NCBI GenBank assembly: GCA_964390555.1
Contig: CAYMJU010000044.1
Coordinates: 1 to 8,033, forward strand
Source of the DNA: CAVTWS01 sp964390555
GTDB lineage: Bacteria; Actinomycetota; Acidimicrobiia; Acidimicrobiales; SHLQ01
Reading direction: 5' to 3'
Length of the DNA: 8,033 bases
Positions within the stretch are counted from its first letter, which is position 1, and each line of letters starts with the position of its first letter. The notes beneath the pieces were generated by a model. That model did no database searches. It was not told the origin of the DNA and was given only the letters and a program-made list of their open reading frames with translations. The translations under genes and the position numbers were made by a program. Below are positions 1 to 5,877 of this stretch, piece after piece.

Positions 1-443
1 TCGGGAAGGTGCTCGAGCGTGTCGCCGAAGACGAGCGTGTCGTAGCCACCGTCGGCGAGCGTCGTCTCGATGTCGAACGTCGACAGGTCGCCTGACCAAA
101 CGGTGCGGCACACCGATCGGGCTTCGTCGGCCGCGATCGGGTCGAGCTCGAAGCCGTCGACGATCAGCCCGCGGCGCGCCATCAGTCGAGCGAAGTAGCC
201 GGTGGAGACCCCGCCCTCGAACAATGTGCCGCCCGGCGGCGTGGCATCGAGTACCGCGGCCGCAAGCAGGTGGTGGCCGCGGTACGGAATCGACTGGAGC
301 GGCACGTACCCGCCGGGCGCCTCAGCGGCCACGGCCCGGAGATCGGCGAGCAGGCCGACATCCGGCGAATAACGCGAATTCTCCCACCGTATGGGTAGGC
401 GAATTCGCGTTATTCGTGAGGCGTTAGGGGGGCGGGGCGTCAC
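1..443 (-). CDS. Class I SAM-dependent methyltransferase, N-terminal part (runs off left edge)
   Basis: This is the 5' part (147 codons) of a Rossmann-fold methyltransferase. With the start at GTG 443-441, the SAM-binding glycine-rich loop is the FEGGVSTGYF stretch (residues 75-84). The acidic residue that normally contacts the SAM ribose lies in FELDP (98-102), and the motif-IV-like segment is YDTLVFGDTLEHLP (134-147), a form typical of Methyltransf_23/11-type enzymes. The GTG start overlaps the TGA of the upstream glycosyltransferase as GTGA, which implies translational coupling. That start makes residues 10-26 the translation of a perfect palindrome (366-416). A start downstream of it (GTG at 332, residue 38) is possible but has no visible ribosome binding site. 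The acceptor substrate is unknown; the neighbours suggest a glycan or a polyprenyl-linked sugar. The C-terminal part is outside the window. Confidence 0.8.
   Translation of the reverse strand, partial: MTPRPPNASRITRIRLPIRWENSRYSPDVGLLADLRAVAAEAPGGYVPLQSIPYRGHHLLAAAVLDATPPGGTLFEGGVSTGYFARLMARRGLIVDGFELDPIAADEARSVCRTVWSGDLSTFDIETTLADGGYDTLVFGDTLEHLP
366..416. repeat. Perfect 16-bp inverted repeat with 19-nt spacer
   Basis: The arms CGAATAACGCGAATTC (366-381) and GAATTCGCGTTATTCG (401-416) are exact reverse complements. The spacer 382-400 contains a further short match, CCCA (383-386) with TGGG (392-395). Each arm carries a GAATTC. The arms are clearly AT-richer than the surrounding coding DNA. 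It lies 24 bp past the glycosyltransferase stop codon and inside the reading frame of the next gene. It could act as an intercistronic hairpin (attenuator or processing site), a terminator without a clear U-tract, or be one copy of a dispersed palindromic element. Which of these applies is not decidable from one copy. Confidence 0.9.
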
Positions 444-1462
444 ACGAACCGCCGGACGACGACCCACCACAGTTGGATGACCCGGTCGCCGACGCGGGCC
501 GGCAGGGGCAGTGGGTAGGGCTGGAACCCGAGCCTGGTCGTCAGCAGGTGTTTGAGCTGGCGGTCGCTGACGACACGTGATCCTTGCCGCTCGGCGCGAT
601 GGCTCCGCAGCCACTTCCGGTTGCGCCACAGCCACCACCATCCCCCGAGCTTGGCTCGGCCCCAGCCCTGGGCGACGGCCAAGCCGAGACCGCCGAGCTC
701 CATGACCGCGAACGCGGGAGCGAGAAGCCACAACGTGCGGGCCTCGAAGTTGGTGAGCACAAATGCCAGCCGGTTGCGCTCGACGATCCCGAGCTTGAAC
801 GTGTTGCGGGAAAACTCGTAGCGGTGCCGCGAGACGGCGTCGCGCACCCACACGATGTCGTAGCCCCGCAGTCGCAGCCCCCACGACAACTCGACGTCTT
901 CGTGGTACGCGAAGTAGCGGTCGGCGAAACCACCGACTTCGTTCCAGCGGTCGAGCGGCAACATGGCGGTCGACGCGCTCGCGGTGGTGACCGACATTTC
1001 CGCCGGCATCGAAGCAGCGGGCTCGCGGAAATGGCCGCACCAGCTGAAGCCGAGGAAGTGGATGGTGTTCCCACCGCTGTTGAGCAGGTCCGGCTCGTCG
1101 TAGAACCGGATGCTCGCACCCGCGAGCCCGACGCCGGGCCGCGATGCCGGTGGGACGAGGAGCGCCAAGCAGTCGTGATCGACGACCGCGTCGCCGTTGA
1201 CGAGGGCCAGGAACTCGCCGGTCGCGTGCTGCGCGCCGAGGTTGCAGCCACCGGTGAAACCCAGGTTCTCACCTTGACCGACGATCGTCACGCGGGGCAG
1301 ACCGCGCAGCAGGTCGAGCCCGCCGTCGGTGCCGCCGTTGTCGACGAGGACCACATCGCATTCGACGCCGCGCGACGCGAGCAAGGCGTGGACGCACTCG
1401 CCCAGCAGCGGCTCGGGTCCGTAGGCCAACACGACCGCGGTGACCCGAGGGAGGCCGGTCAC
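440..1462 (-). CDS. Family 2 glycosyltransferase (rhamnosyltransferase-like)
   Basis: A 340-aa inverting GT-A glycosyltransferase that would transfer a nucleotide-activated sugar to a glycan or lipid carrier at the inner face of the membrane. Visible GT2 signatures are the N-terminal strand VTAVVLAYG (7-15), VLVDNGGTDGG (38-48), ENLGFTGGCN (65-74), and LVNGDA (87-92) at the DXD position with Asp91 as the likely metal/nucleotide ligand. ASTAMLPL (163-170) precedes GGF (177-179) and the HED motif (187-189) that holds the likely catalytic acid. A hydrophobic stretch at about 242-264 and a very basic, Trp-rich C-terminus suggest membrane attachment. The start is GTG at 1462, overlapping the upstream TGA as GTGA; the frame stays open to 1804, but that extension is arginine/glycine-rich shadow sequence over the membrane-protein gene. 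It resembles the actinobacterial WbbL/rhamnosyltransferase group; donor and acceptor cannot be inferred. Confidence 0.9.
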   Translation of the reverse strand: MTGLPRVTAVVLAYGPEPLLGECVHALLASRGVECDVVLVDNGGTDGGLDLLRGLPRVTIVGQGENLGFTGGCNLGAQHATGEFLALVNGDAVVDHDCLALLVPPASRPGVGLAGASIRFYDEPDLLNSGGNTIHFLGFSWCGHFREPAASMPAEMSVTTASASTAMLPLDRWNEVGGFADRYFAYHEDVELSWGLRLRGYDIVWVRDAVSRHRYEFSRNTFKLGIVERNRLAFVLTNFEARTLWLLAPAFAVMELGGLGLAVAQGWGRAKLGGWWWLWRNRKWLRSHRAERQGSRVVSDRQLKHLLTTRLGFQPYPLPLPARVGDRVIQLWWVVVRRFV

Positions 1463-2973
1463 GAAGACATCGCAGACGCCGCGTCGGGTCGTAGCACGCT
1501 CGCCTGACGGGCGTACCAGGACATCCCCACCGAGCAGGCGAACGATGCCGCCAGCAGGAACCAGGTCTTCGTCGGCGGGTCCCACACCGGATCGGTCACC
1601 ACGTTCCAGAACCGCTCGTCGGTGCCGACCGAGTTCCGTCTCAGCATGGCGCCGTAGCTGACCCAGGCGCCGGCCGGCGCGAGCACACAGATCGCCCGGC
1701 CCACGCCGGCGACCAACGCGGCGGCCGTGCCGTCGAATTGGGCCCGGCCCGCCGCCACCAGCACCACCCCCATGGCGATCGGCAGGGTGTAGCGGCCCTG
1801 CCACACGATGCCGTGCGTGCGGAGGTTGACCGCCTCGATGGTGGTCGGCAAGGCAATGGCGACCACGAGGACCAGCCCGATGACGGCGCGGTCACGGCGC
1901 CCCAGCTGGCCGGCGGCCAGCGCGACCACGCCCACCGACGCGGCGATCCACAGGTAGGCGACGGGGCTCGGACCGCGCAGGTCGAGCCACCCGAACCAGC
2001 CGATCATCTGGAGCAACAGGAGTGCCTGCCGACCGAACGCGAACGCCGCGACCTCGGTGTTGGACCCGTCGGGCGGCACCAGATCGTCGTTGGCGGCTTC
2101 GAGCGGGCGATAGGCGAGAAGCCACGCAACGGCCAGGACTCCAGCCACCCCGATGCCCAACAGGGCGATACGCGCGGCCCGGGTCGCGAGGAGCTCGGCG
2201 ACCCGCGCCCGGCTGGCGAGGGCGAGCAGCGCCAGGCCGATGACGCCGTAGAGCACCGGCGAAAGCTGGCGGTCGAGGATAAACGCCGCCGACGCGACGG
2301 CGAACAACGCGAGCCTCAGGGGCAAGGAGAACGAGCTGTCGTCGTCGAGCAACGTCAGTCCGGCGACCCAGATGAGGATCGCCGCGGCGATCTCGAGGCC
2401 ACTCGGGTTGAGGACCCCCGAAAGGAACAACGACGTGGGCGTCCACGCGAGGAGCACGGAGGGAACGAGCAGGCTGCGCGCTCGGTGGTCTCGGGCCAGC
2501 ACCAGCGCTGCGGCGACGAGCACCGCGGCCAGGGCGGTCGAGACCAGGCGGGCGCCGAAGACACCGACCCGACCGTCGACGACGAGGAACGGCAGCCCGG
2601 TGACGAGGTGGTACATCGGGGGCGACAATCCGGCGCGACTGAGCGTGTCGGTGGGGGTGTCGTCCTCTCCCAGCAGAGGCGCGCACGACGCGGGAACTGC
2701 CGACTTCTGCGCGTAGCAATCGGGCGCGAGGTTGAGCAGCCAAGCCGGCACCGTGTACCCAGCCGAGCCCCCGCCGAGCTCGGTCTCCGAGCCCACCAGG
2801 TCGCCGTGGATCGCCGTCCACGACCGGATCGCGTGGTCCTTCTCGTCGGGGCCGCTGCCGAGTGGCGAGGCCAAGCTCCACAACCAACCGGCGAGGAACA
2901 GCAGGGTCGCCGGCAGGAGCATCTGGCGGGCGAACGAGGTCGGGGCGCGACGTGCTCGCTCGCCGATGGGCAT
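1459..2973 (-). CDS. Polytopic membrane protein, DUF2142-like
   Basis: A 504-aa protein with roughly 11-13 hydrophobic segments (for example about 18-36, 143-160, 166-186, 192-209, 238-254, 267-286, 338-356, 362-380, 394-410, 415-436, 470-486). After the first membrane segment comes SGPDEKDH (40-47), the PDE..H motif typical of DUF2142 proteins. Near the C-terminus is WQGRYTLPIA (391-400), matching the family's GRY.LP element. A loop with two cysteines (86 and 97) lies on the same side as the PDE motif and could be disulfide-linked outside the cell. DUF2142 members sit in polysaccharide clusters and look like GT-C/Wzy-type envelope glycan proteins, but the exact activity is unproven. ATG 2973 is chosen because a TAGAGT -10 box lies 8 nt upstream; the frame is open to 3321, but that part has no membrane character and lies antisense to the neighbouring gene. 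The stop overlaps the glycosyltransferase GTG. Confidence 0.82.
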   Translation of the reverse strand: MPIGERARRAPTSFARQMLLPATLLFLAGWLWSLASPLGSGPDEKDHAIRSWTAIHGDLVGSETELGGGSAGYTVPAWLLNLAPDCYAQKSAVPASCAPLLGEDDTPTDTLSRAGLSPPMYHLVTGLPFLVVDGRVGVFGARLVSTALAAVLVAAALVLARDHRARSLLVPSVLLAWTPTSLFLSGVLNPSGLEIAAAILIWVAGLTLLDDDSSFSLPLRLALFAVASAAFILDRQLSPVLYGVIGLALLALASRARVAELLATRAARIALLGIGVAGVLAVAWLLAYRPLEAANDDLVPPDGSNTEVAAFAFGRQALLLLQMIGWFGWLDLRGPSPVAYLWIAASVGVVALAAGQLGRRDRAVIGLVLVVAIALPTTIEAVNLRTHGIVWQGRYTLPIAMGVVLVAAGRAQFDGTAAALVAGVGRAICVLAPAGAWVSYGAMLRRNSVGTDERFWNVVTDPVWDPPTKTWFLLAASFACSVGMSWYARQASVLRPDAASAMSS

Positions 2974-2981
2974 GGTCGGCC

Positions 2982-2987
2982 ACTCTA
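2982..2987 (-). promoter_or_regulatory. Candidate -10 box, leaderless-type promoter of the DUF2142-like gene
   Basis: On the minus strand TAGAGT (TANNNT consensus) is followed by 8 nt and then the ATG at 2973. That places the transcription start at or next to the start codon, as in the leaderless mRNAs common in Actinomycetota. A weak TTGTGG about 15 nt further upstream could be a -35. No Shine-Dalgarno sequence is present, which fits a leaderless transcript. Confidence 0.55.
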
Positions 2988-3003
2988 ACGACCGCGAATC
3001 CGC

Positions 3004-3009
3004 CACAAT
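3004..3009 (+). promoter_or_regulatory. Candidate -10 box, leaderless-type promoter of the four-cysteine gene
   Basis: CACAAT ends 6 nt before the GTG at 3016, the same spacing as the TAGCGT box before the pterin dehydratase gene. It lacks the first T of the TANNNT consensus, so the call is weaker. The whole divergent gap is 42 bp, so the two promoters must overlap in their upstream elements. Confidence 0.35.
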
Positions 3010-3015
3010 GGTGTC

Positions 3016-3378
3016 GTGCCGATGAGACAGGACTGCAAGCAATTCGAGAGCCGCTCGTACGCCAATGGGGAGACGGTGAGGAAGTGCAACCTCGACCTCG
3101 CCCCCGAAGCTCCCTGGCGTTGTCCGGACAACTGTGCGAGCTACGCGCCGCGGCTCGTCGATGTCAACTGGGCTCACGGCACGCTCGTGACCCCGCCTAC
3201 GCCGAAGGAGCCGGCGAGCCTCGGTGACGATCCGAGCATCGCCGCTCTGCTCGACGAGGTCGAGGACATCGTCAACGCTGCAGGGCCGCGGATCTTCGCC
3301 GAGGTGCAGAGCGAGCGACACCTACGCCGAGGCCCGCGTCGTTGGTTCGGACGCCGGCGCCCTGACCCCGGGGCATAG
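3016..3378 (+). CDS. Hypothetical 120-aa four-cysteine protein, possible metal-binding module
   Basis: I do not recognise a named family. The N-terminal half (residues 1-45) holds all four cysteines at 7, 24, 36 and 40 in the arrangement C-x16-C-x11-C-x3-C, a spacing that could ligate zinc or an Fe-S cluster. The middle is proline-rich (60-66). Residues 72-102 look helical and acidic, and the C-terminus ends in a strongly basic tail (RRGPRRWFGRRRP, 104-116). There is no signal peptide or membrane segment, so it is probably cytoplasmic. Start GTG 3016 is preferred because of the -10-like box 6 nt upstream; ATG 3022 is two codons further in and equally readable. It is divergent from the glycan operon and lies 160 bp upstream of sufD on the same strand, in the place where sufB or a regulator often sits. 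A role in Fe-S or metal handling is only an inference from cysteines and position. Confidence 0.72.
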   Translation: MPMRQDCKQFESRSYANGETVRKCNLDLAPEAPWRCPDNCASYAPRLVDVNWAHGTLVTPPTPKEPASLGDDPSIAALLDEVEDIVNAAGPRIFAEVQSERHLRRGPRRWFGRRRPDPGA

Positions 3379-3406
3379 CCCGAGGCTGCTAGCGACACGA
3401 CGCCGG

Positions 3407-3412
3407 TAGTAT
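3407..3412 (+). promoter_or_regulatory. Candidate -10 box of the sufD-ferredoxin-sufC operon
   Basis: TAGTAT is a good match to the TANNNT/TATAAT -10 consensus and lies 28 bp after the stop of the preceding gene. Transcription would begin near 3418-3420, leaving a 5' leader of about 120 nt before the sufD ATG at 3539. No clear -35 hexamer is visible 16-18 nt upstream, which suggests activation or regulation by a DNA-binding protein. Confidence 0.5.
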
Positions 3413-3418
3413 CTACGG

Positions 3419-3436
3419 GTGCACCGACAGGTGCAC
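3419..3436 (+). promoter_or_regulatory. Dyad at the predicted sufD transcription start: operator or 5' hairpin
   Basis: GTGCACC (3419-3425) and GGTGCAC (3430-3436) are exact inverted repeats separated by GACA. Each arm also contains the self-palindrome GTGCAC, so two such sites lie 12 bp apart. The dyad begins 7 nt after the -10 box. It could therefore be an operator blocking initiation (SUF operons of Actinomycetota are commonly controlled by Fe-S sensing repressors such as SufR) or the first hairpin of the leader RNA. I cannot match it to a specific known operator. Confidence 0.5.
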
Positions 3437-3438
3437 GC

Positions 3439-3513
3439 GGACCCAGCAATGCGCACCACGTCGTGGTTGCTCGGCGCAGCACGGCGACAACGACGGTTCG
3501 GACTGGGCGGTCC
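3439..3513 (+). other. Self-complementary leader segment upstream of sufD
   Basis: Within the predicted 5' leader, GGA-CCCAG (3439-3446) can pair with CTGGG (3503-3507) and TCC (3511-3513), leaving a 3-nt bulge. Inside it, CCAC (3456-3459) pairs with GTGG (3463-3466) around a 3-nt loop, and AGCAA (3445-3449) can pair with TTGCT (3467-3471). The last pairing shares two bases with the outer stem, so two alternative folds are possible. This may be a cis-regulatory RNA, but the pairing could also be chance in GC-rich DNA. After it come a GAGG ribosome-binding-like sequence (3525-3528) and the sufD ATG. Confidence 0.3.
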
Positions 3514-3538
3514 CCCTATCCACTGAGGCTCCTATTCG

Positions 3539-4729
3539 ATGCCGGTCGCCACTTCCGCACTCTTCGAGATCGAGCCCGACGCGGCGGGTCCCGAGTGGTT
3601 CCTCGCGCATCGGCGCCAGGCGCTCGCTCTGGCGGCCTCAGCCCCGGCCCCCGATCCCGCCGACGAGGTCTGGCGCTACAGCCGCGTCGACGACCTGGCG
3701 CCGGCCGGCTTCGATGTCGATCTCGGTGCCCGTAGCGCTATCGACGGGGTCGACGCCGCCCGTGCCGCGGGCGTGTTCGTCGGCCTGCTCGTCGACCATC
3801 CCGATCCGCCGCGCGTACTGACCGAGACCGCCAAGCCGGCAGTCGACCGGTACGCCGGGTTGGCCGACGGACTCTGTGCCGCTCCGCTCGTGATCGACGT
3901 CCCGCGCGGCGTTCGGCTCGTGACACCGATCGTCGTGCGACCTGCCATTCCGCGGCTTGGCGGAGCGACCTACAACCGGTTGCTCATCCGGGTTGCCGAC
4001 GACGCCCAGATTGCCGTCGTCGAGGAGATCGCTTCACCCGACCACCGTGGACTCGTCGTGTGCCGTACCGACACGCTGATCGGGGCCGGCGCCCGCGTGG
4101 CGCATGGGCTGGTGCAGACGCTCGGCTCGCAGATGCGATTCGTGGCCAACCACTCGGTACAGGTTGGGGCCAGCGGCACGGCATCGCTCGGGGCGGTGGC
4201 TCTCGGGGGGCGAACCGCCCGGATGCGCACCGATTGCCTGCTGTCGGGTCGCGGGGCGACCGCCGACCTCACGGCCCTGTTCTCGGGGCACCGCGATCAG
4301 ATGCACGACGTGCGTACGTTTCAGCGTCACGAGGGTCGCGACACGACGAGCGAGCTGCTCTTCAAGGGCGTGCTCCGGGATCGTGCCCGCTCGGTCTACA
4401 CCGGGCTGATAAGGATCGAGCCCGACGCTCGGGGCAGTTCGGCGTTCCAGACCAATCGCAACCTGAAGCTGTCCGACGACGCGTGGGCCGAGTCGGTCCC
4501 CAACCTCGAGATCGAGTGCCGCGACGTGCACTGCAGCCACGCGTCGACCGTGAGCCCACTCGACGAGGACCAACTCTTCTACCTGGCCAGTCGTGGTGTG
4601 CCCCCCGAACCGGCGGGTCGACTGATCGTCGCAGGGTTCTTCGACGAGGTGATCCGGCGGTTCCCTGTCGAGTCGTGGCGCGACGCGGTCGCCGCCTTGG
4701 TGGCCCGAGACGTCGAAGGCGCGCCATGA
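3539..4729 (+). CDS. sufD: Fe-S cluster assembly protein SufD
   Basis: A 396-aa subunit of the cytoplasmic SufBCD scaffold complex, which builds Fe-S clusters with SufC as the ATPase. The N-terminal region has the SufD-style helical segment ending in EVWRYSRVDDL (43-53). The core is the right-handed beta-helix typical of the SufB/SufD fold, with GRDTTSELLFKGVL (266-279) and the diagnostic FQTNRNLKLSDDA (303-315). The C-terminal block SVPNLEIECRDVHCSHAST (319-337) keeps the Cys332-Ser-His334 triad; the His corresponds to the one implicated in cluster assembly in the E. coli protein. It is SufD rather than SufB because DEDQLFYLASRG (342-353) has Leu where SufB typically has Cys, and the length is under 400 aa. 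Start ATG 3539 has GAGG 10 nt upstream. Its TGA overlaps the ferredoxin ATG as ATGA. Confidence 0.93.
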   Translation: MPVATSALFEIEPDAAGPEWFLAHRRQALALAASAPAPDPADEVWRYSRVDDLAPAGFDVDLGARSAIDGVDAARAAGVFVGLLVDHPDPPRVLTETAKPAVDRYAGLADGLCAAPLVIDVPRGVRLVTPIVVRPAIPRLGGATYNRLLIRVADDAQIAVVEEIASPDHRGLVVCRTDTLIGAGARVAHGLVQTLGSQMRFVANHSVQVGASGTASLGAVALGGRTARMRTDCLLSGRGATADLTALFSGHRDQMHDVRTFQRHEGRDTTSELLFKGVLRDRARSVYTGLIRIEPDARGSSAFQTNRNLKLSDDAWAESVPNLEIECRDVHCSHASTVSPLDEDQLFYLASRGVPPEPAGRLIVAGFFDEVIRRFPVESWRDAVAALVARDVEGAP

Positions 4730-5061
4730 ACGCAACGAACGTGTCGCTGTGTCGGCTGTCCGATCTCGACGATGCCGCGGCCCGTCGCTTCGACGTGGGT
4801 GAGCACCGGATCTGCGTGGTTCGGATCGGCGATCGGGTGCGGGCCATCGCCGACACGTGCAGCCACGCCGATGTGTCCCTCGCCGAGGGCGTGCTCGATG
4901 TCGATGAATGTGCCATCGAGTGCTGGAAGCACGGCAGCCTGTTCTCCCTCGACACCGGTGAGCCGCTCACCCTCCCGGCGATACGAGGTGTCGCCGTGTA
5001 TGCGGTCGCCGTGGTCGACGGCGACGTGACCATCGAGCTCCCGGGTGAGAGCCATGGCTGA
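4726..5061 (+). CDS. Rieske-type [2Fe-2S] ferredoxin within the SUF operon
   Basis: A 111-aa single-domain Rieske protein. The cluster ligands are visible as CSH (Cys45, His47) and CWKH (Cys66, His69), the standard CxH...CxxH pair with 18 residues between them. The region LAEGVLD (52-58), then IECWKHGSLFSLDTGEP (64-80), matches ferredoxin subunits of non-heme-iron ring-hydroxylating dioxygenases. No oxygenase or reductase is nearby. A Rieske gene at this point, between sufD and sufC, is a recurrent arrangement in actinobacterial SUF operons, where it probably supplies electrons for assembly or acts as a cluster carrier; that role is inference. The start overlaps the sufD stop as ATGA, and the end overlaps the sufC start by 8 bp, so all three are likely translated together. 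Automatic names such as phenylpropionate dioxygenase ferredoxin would be misleading. Confidence 0.9.
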   Translation: MNATNVSLCRLSDLDDAAARRFDVGEHRICVVRIGDRVRAIADTCSHADVSLAEGVLDVDECAIECWKHGSLFSLDTGEPLTLPAIRGVAVYAVAVVDGDVTIELPGESHG

Positions 5062-5836
5062 ACTGGTCGTAACCGGGCTCACGGCCGGCGTCGAGGGGCG
5101 CACGATCGTCCATGACATCGACCTCACCGTTCGCTCGGGTGAGGTTCACGTGATCATGGGACCCAACGGCTCGGGCAAGTCGACGATCTCCCACGTGCTG
5201 GCCGGCCGGCCGGGCTACGAGGTGCTGGCCGGCTCGGTCCGGATCGACGGCGAGGAGTTGCTCGATCTCCCGGCCTGGGAGCGGGCTCGCCATGGCCTGT
5301 TCCTCGCTCAGCAAAATCCTTCAGAAGTGCCTGGCGTGCCGATCGTCGCCATGCTGGCCGCCGCGACCGACCAGGGAGAAGCCGCAGAGTCCGAGATCCG
5401 GGCGGCGACCGAACGCGAGGCGGCGAAGATCGGCCTCGACCTGCGCCTGCTCGACCGAGGCGTCAACGTCGACATGTCCGGTGGGGAGAAGAAGCGCAGC
5501 GAGACCCTCCAGCTCGCGGTGCTGGATCGCCGGTTCGCCATCCTCGACGAGATCGACTCGGGCCTCGATGTCGACGGGCTACGACTCGTCGCCCGCCGGG
5601 TCGCCGAGCTGGTGGCTGGTGGGCTCGGGGTCCTGGTGATCACCCATTTCACCCGCCTGCTCGACGAGTTGCCGGCCGACCGGGTGTACGTGCTCGTCGG
5701 CGGTCGGATCGTTGCCACCGGTGGCCCCGAGGTGGCGGCGGGACTCGAAACCACCGGCTACAGCGGGTGGGTGACCGAACCGACCGCGGTGGCAACCCAC
5801 TCGGTGACCGACCCCTACGCCGACCCGTTCGCCTAG
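5054..5836 (+). CDS. sufC: Fe-S cluster assembly ATPase SufC
   Basis: A 260-aa ABC-type ATPase that drives conformational change in the SufB/SufD scaffold; it is soluble and not a transporter. All ABC motifs are intact: Walker A GPNGSGKST (36-44), Q-loop in FLAQQNPSEVPG (83-94), signature SGGEKKR (142-148), Walker B FAILDEIDSGLD (161-172) with catalytic Glu166, and the H-loop His198 in VITHFTRLL. The Q-loop QQNPSEVPG and the EKKR signature are characteristic of SufC rather than of other ABC proteins. ATG 5054 is used; a GTG three codons earlier (5045) is in frame, but ATG gives the family-typical N-terminus. The C-terminal 20 or so residues (about 241-260), rich in Thr/Ala/Pro, extend a little beyond the usual end of the family. 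The gene starts inside the ferredoxin gene. Confidence 0.96.
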   Translation: MAELVVTGLTAGVEGRTIVHDIDLTVRSGEVHVIMGPNGSGKSTISHVLAGRPGYEVLAGSVRIDGEELLDLPAWERARHGLFLAQQNPSEVPGVPIVAMLAAATDQGEAAESEIRAATEREAAKIGLDLRLLDRGVNVDMSGGEKKRSETLQLAVLDRRFAILDEIDSGLDVDGLRLVARRVAELVAGGLGVLVITHFTRLLDELPADRVYVLVGGRIVATGGPEVAAGLETTGYSGWVTEPTAVATHSVTDPYADPFA

Positions 5837-5843
5837 GTTCTGT

Positions 5844-5857
5844 GGGCGCAGCCCCCG
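5844..5857 (+). repeat. GGGCGCAGCCCCCG intergenic repeat, copy 1
   Basis: This 14-nt sequence between sufC and the pterin dehydratase gene recurs exactly, in inverted orientation, upstream of sufS (7955-7968). It can form a small GGGC-gca-GCCC hairpin. It probably belongs to a family of GC-rich intergenic repeats in this genome; a role in ending the sufC transcript is possible but there is no U-tract. Confidence 0.55.
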
Positions 5858-5865
5858 AGGCTGGC

Positions 5866-5871
5866 TAGCGT
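5866..5871 (+). promoter_or_regulatory. Candidate -10 box, leaderless-type promoter of the pterin dehydratase gene
   Basis: TAGCGT (TANNNT consensus) is followed by 6 nt and then the ATG at 5878, which puts the transcription start at the start codon. No ribosome binding site precedes the ATG. The gene therefore probably has its own transcript in addition to any read-through from sufC. Confidence 0.6.
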
Positions 5872-5877
5872 TGCGGC

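Noticed and set aside
224..427. Plus-strand open frame across the palindrome
   Set aside because: It lies opposite the methyltransferase, lacks recognisable sequence, and its C-terminal part is only the translated inverted repeat.
584..1507. Long plus-strand open frame (307 codons) opposite the glycosyltransferase
   Set aside because: Its translation is charged low-complexity sequence with no motif, while the minus strand carries clear GT2 motifs. It is an antisense shadow typical of high-GC DNA.
1892..2983. Second minus-strand frame (363 codons) over the DUF2142-like gene
   Set aside because: Arg/Pro-rich frame-shifted shadow with no hydrophobic segments, in conflict with the well-supported membrane-protein frame.
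1738..2988. Long plus-strand open frame (416 codons) opposite the DUF2142-like gene
   Set aside because: The translation is almost entirely Arg, Gly, Gln, Asp and Glu, as expected from the complement of a membrane-protein gene; no domain is recognisable.
2974..3321. N-terminal extension of the DUF2142-like protein to 3321
   Set aside because: The extension has no membrane character, lies antisense to the four-cysteine gene, and would hide a good leaderless promoter at 2982-2987.
3419..3538. tRNA or small RNA gene in the sufD leader
   Set aside because: No cloverleaf, no TTCRANN T-arm and no CCA end; the pairings are better described as leader structure or operator.
4034..4735. Minus-strand open frame (233 codons) opposite sufD
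   Set aside because: SufD motifs are complete in the plus frame; the antisense frame has no motif.
4060..5061. Fusion of an alternative sufD frame to the ferredoxin (open frame of 333 codons)
   Set aside because: The first two thirds are an Arg/Gly-rich shadow of sufD; only the part from ATG 4726 is the Rieske protein, with an ATGA overlap as its proper start.
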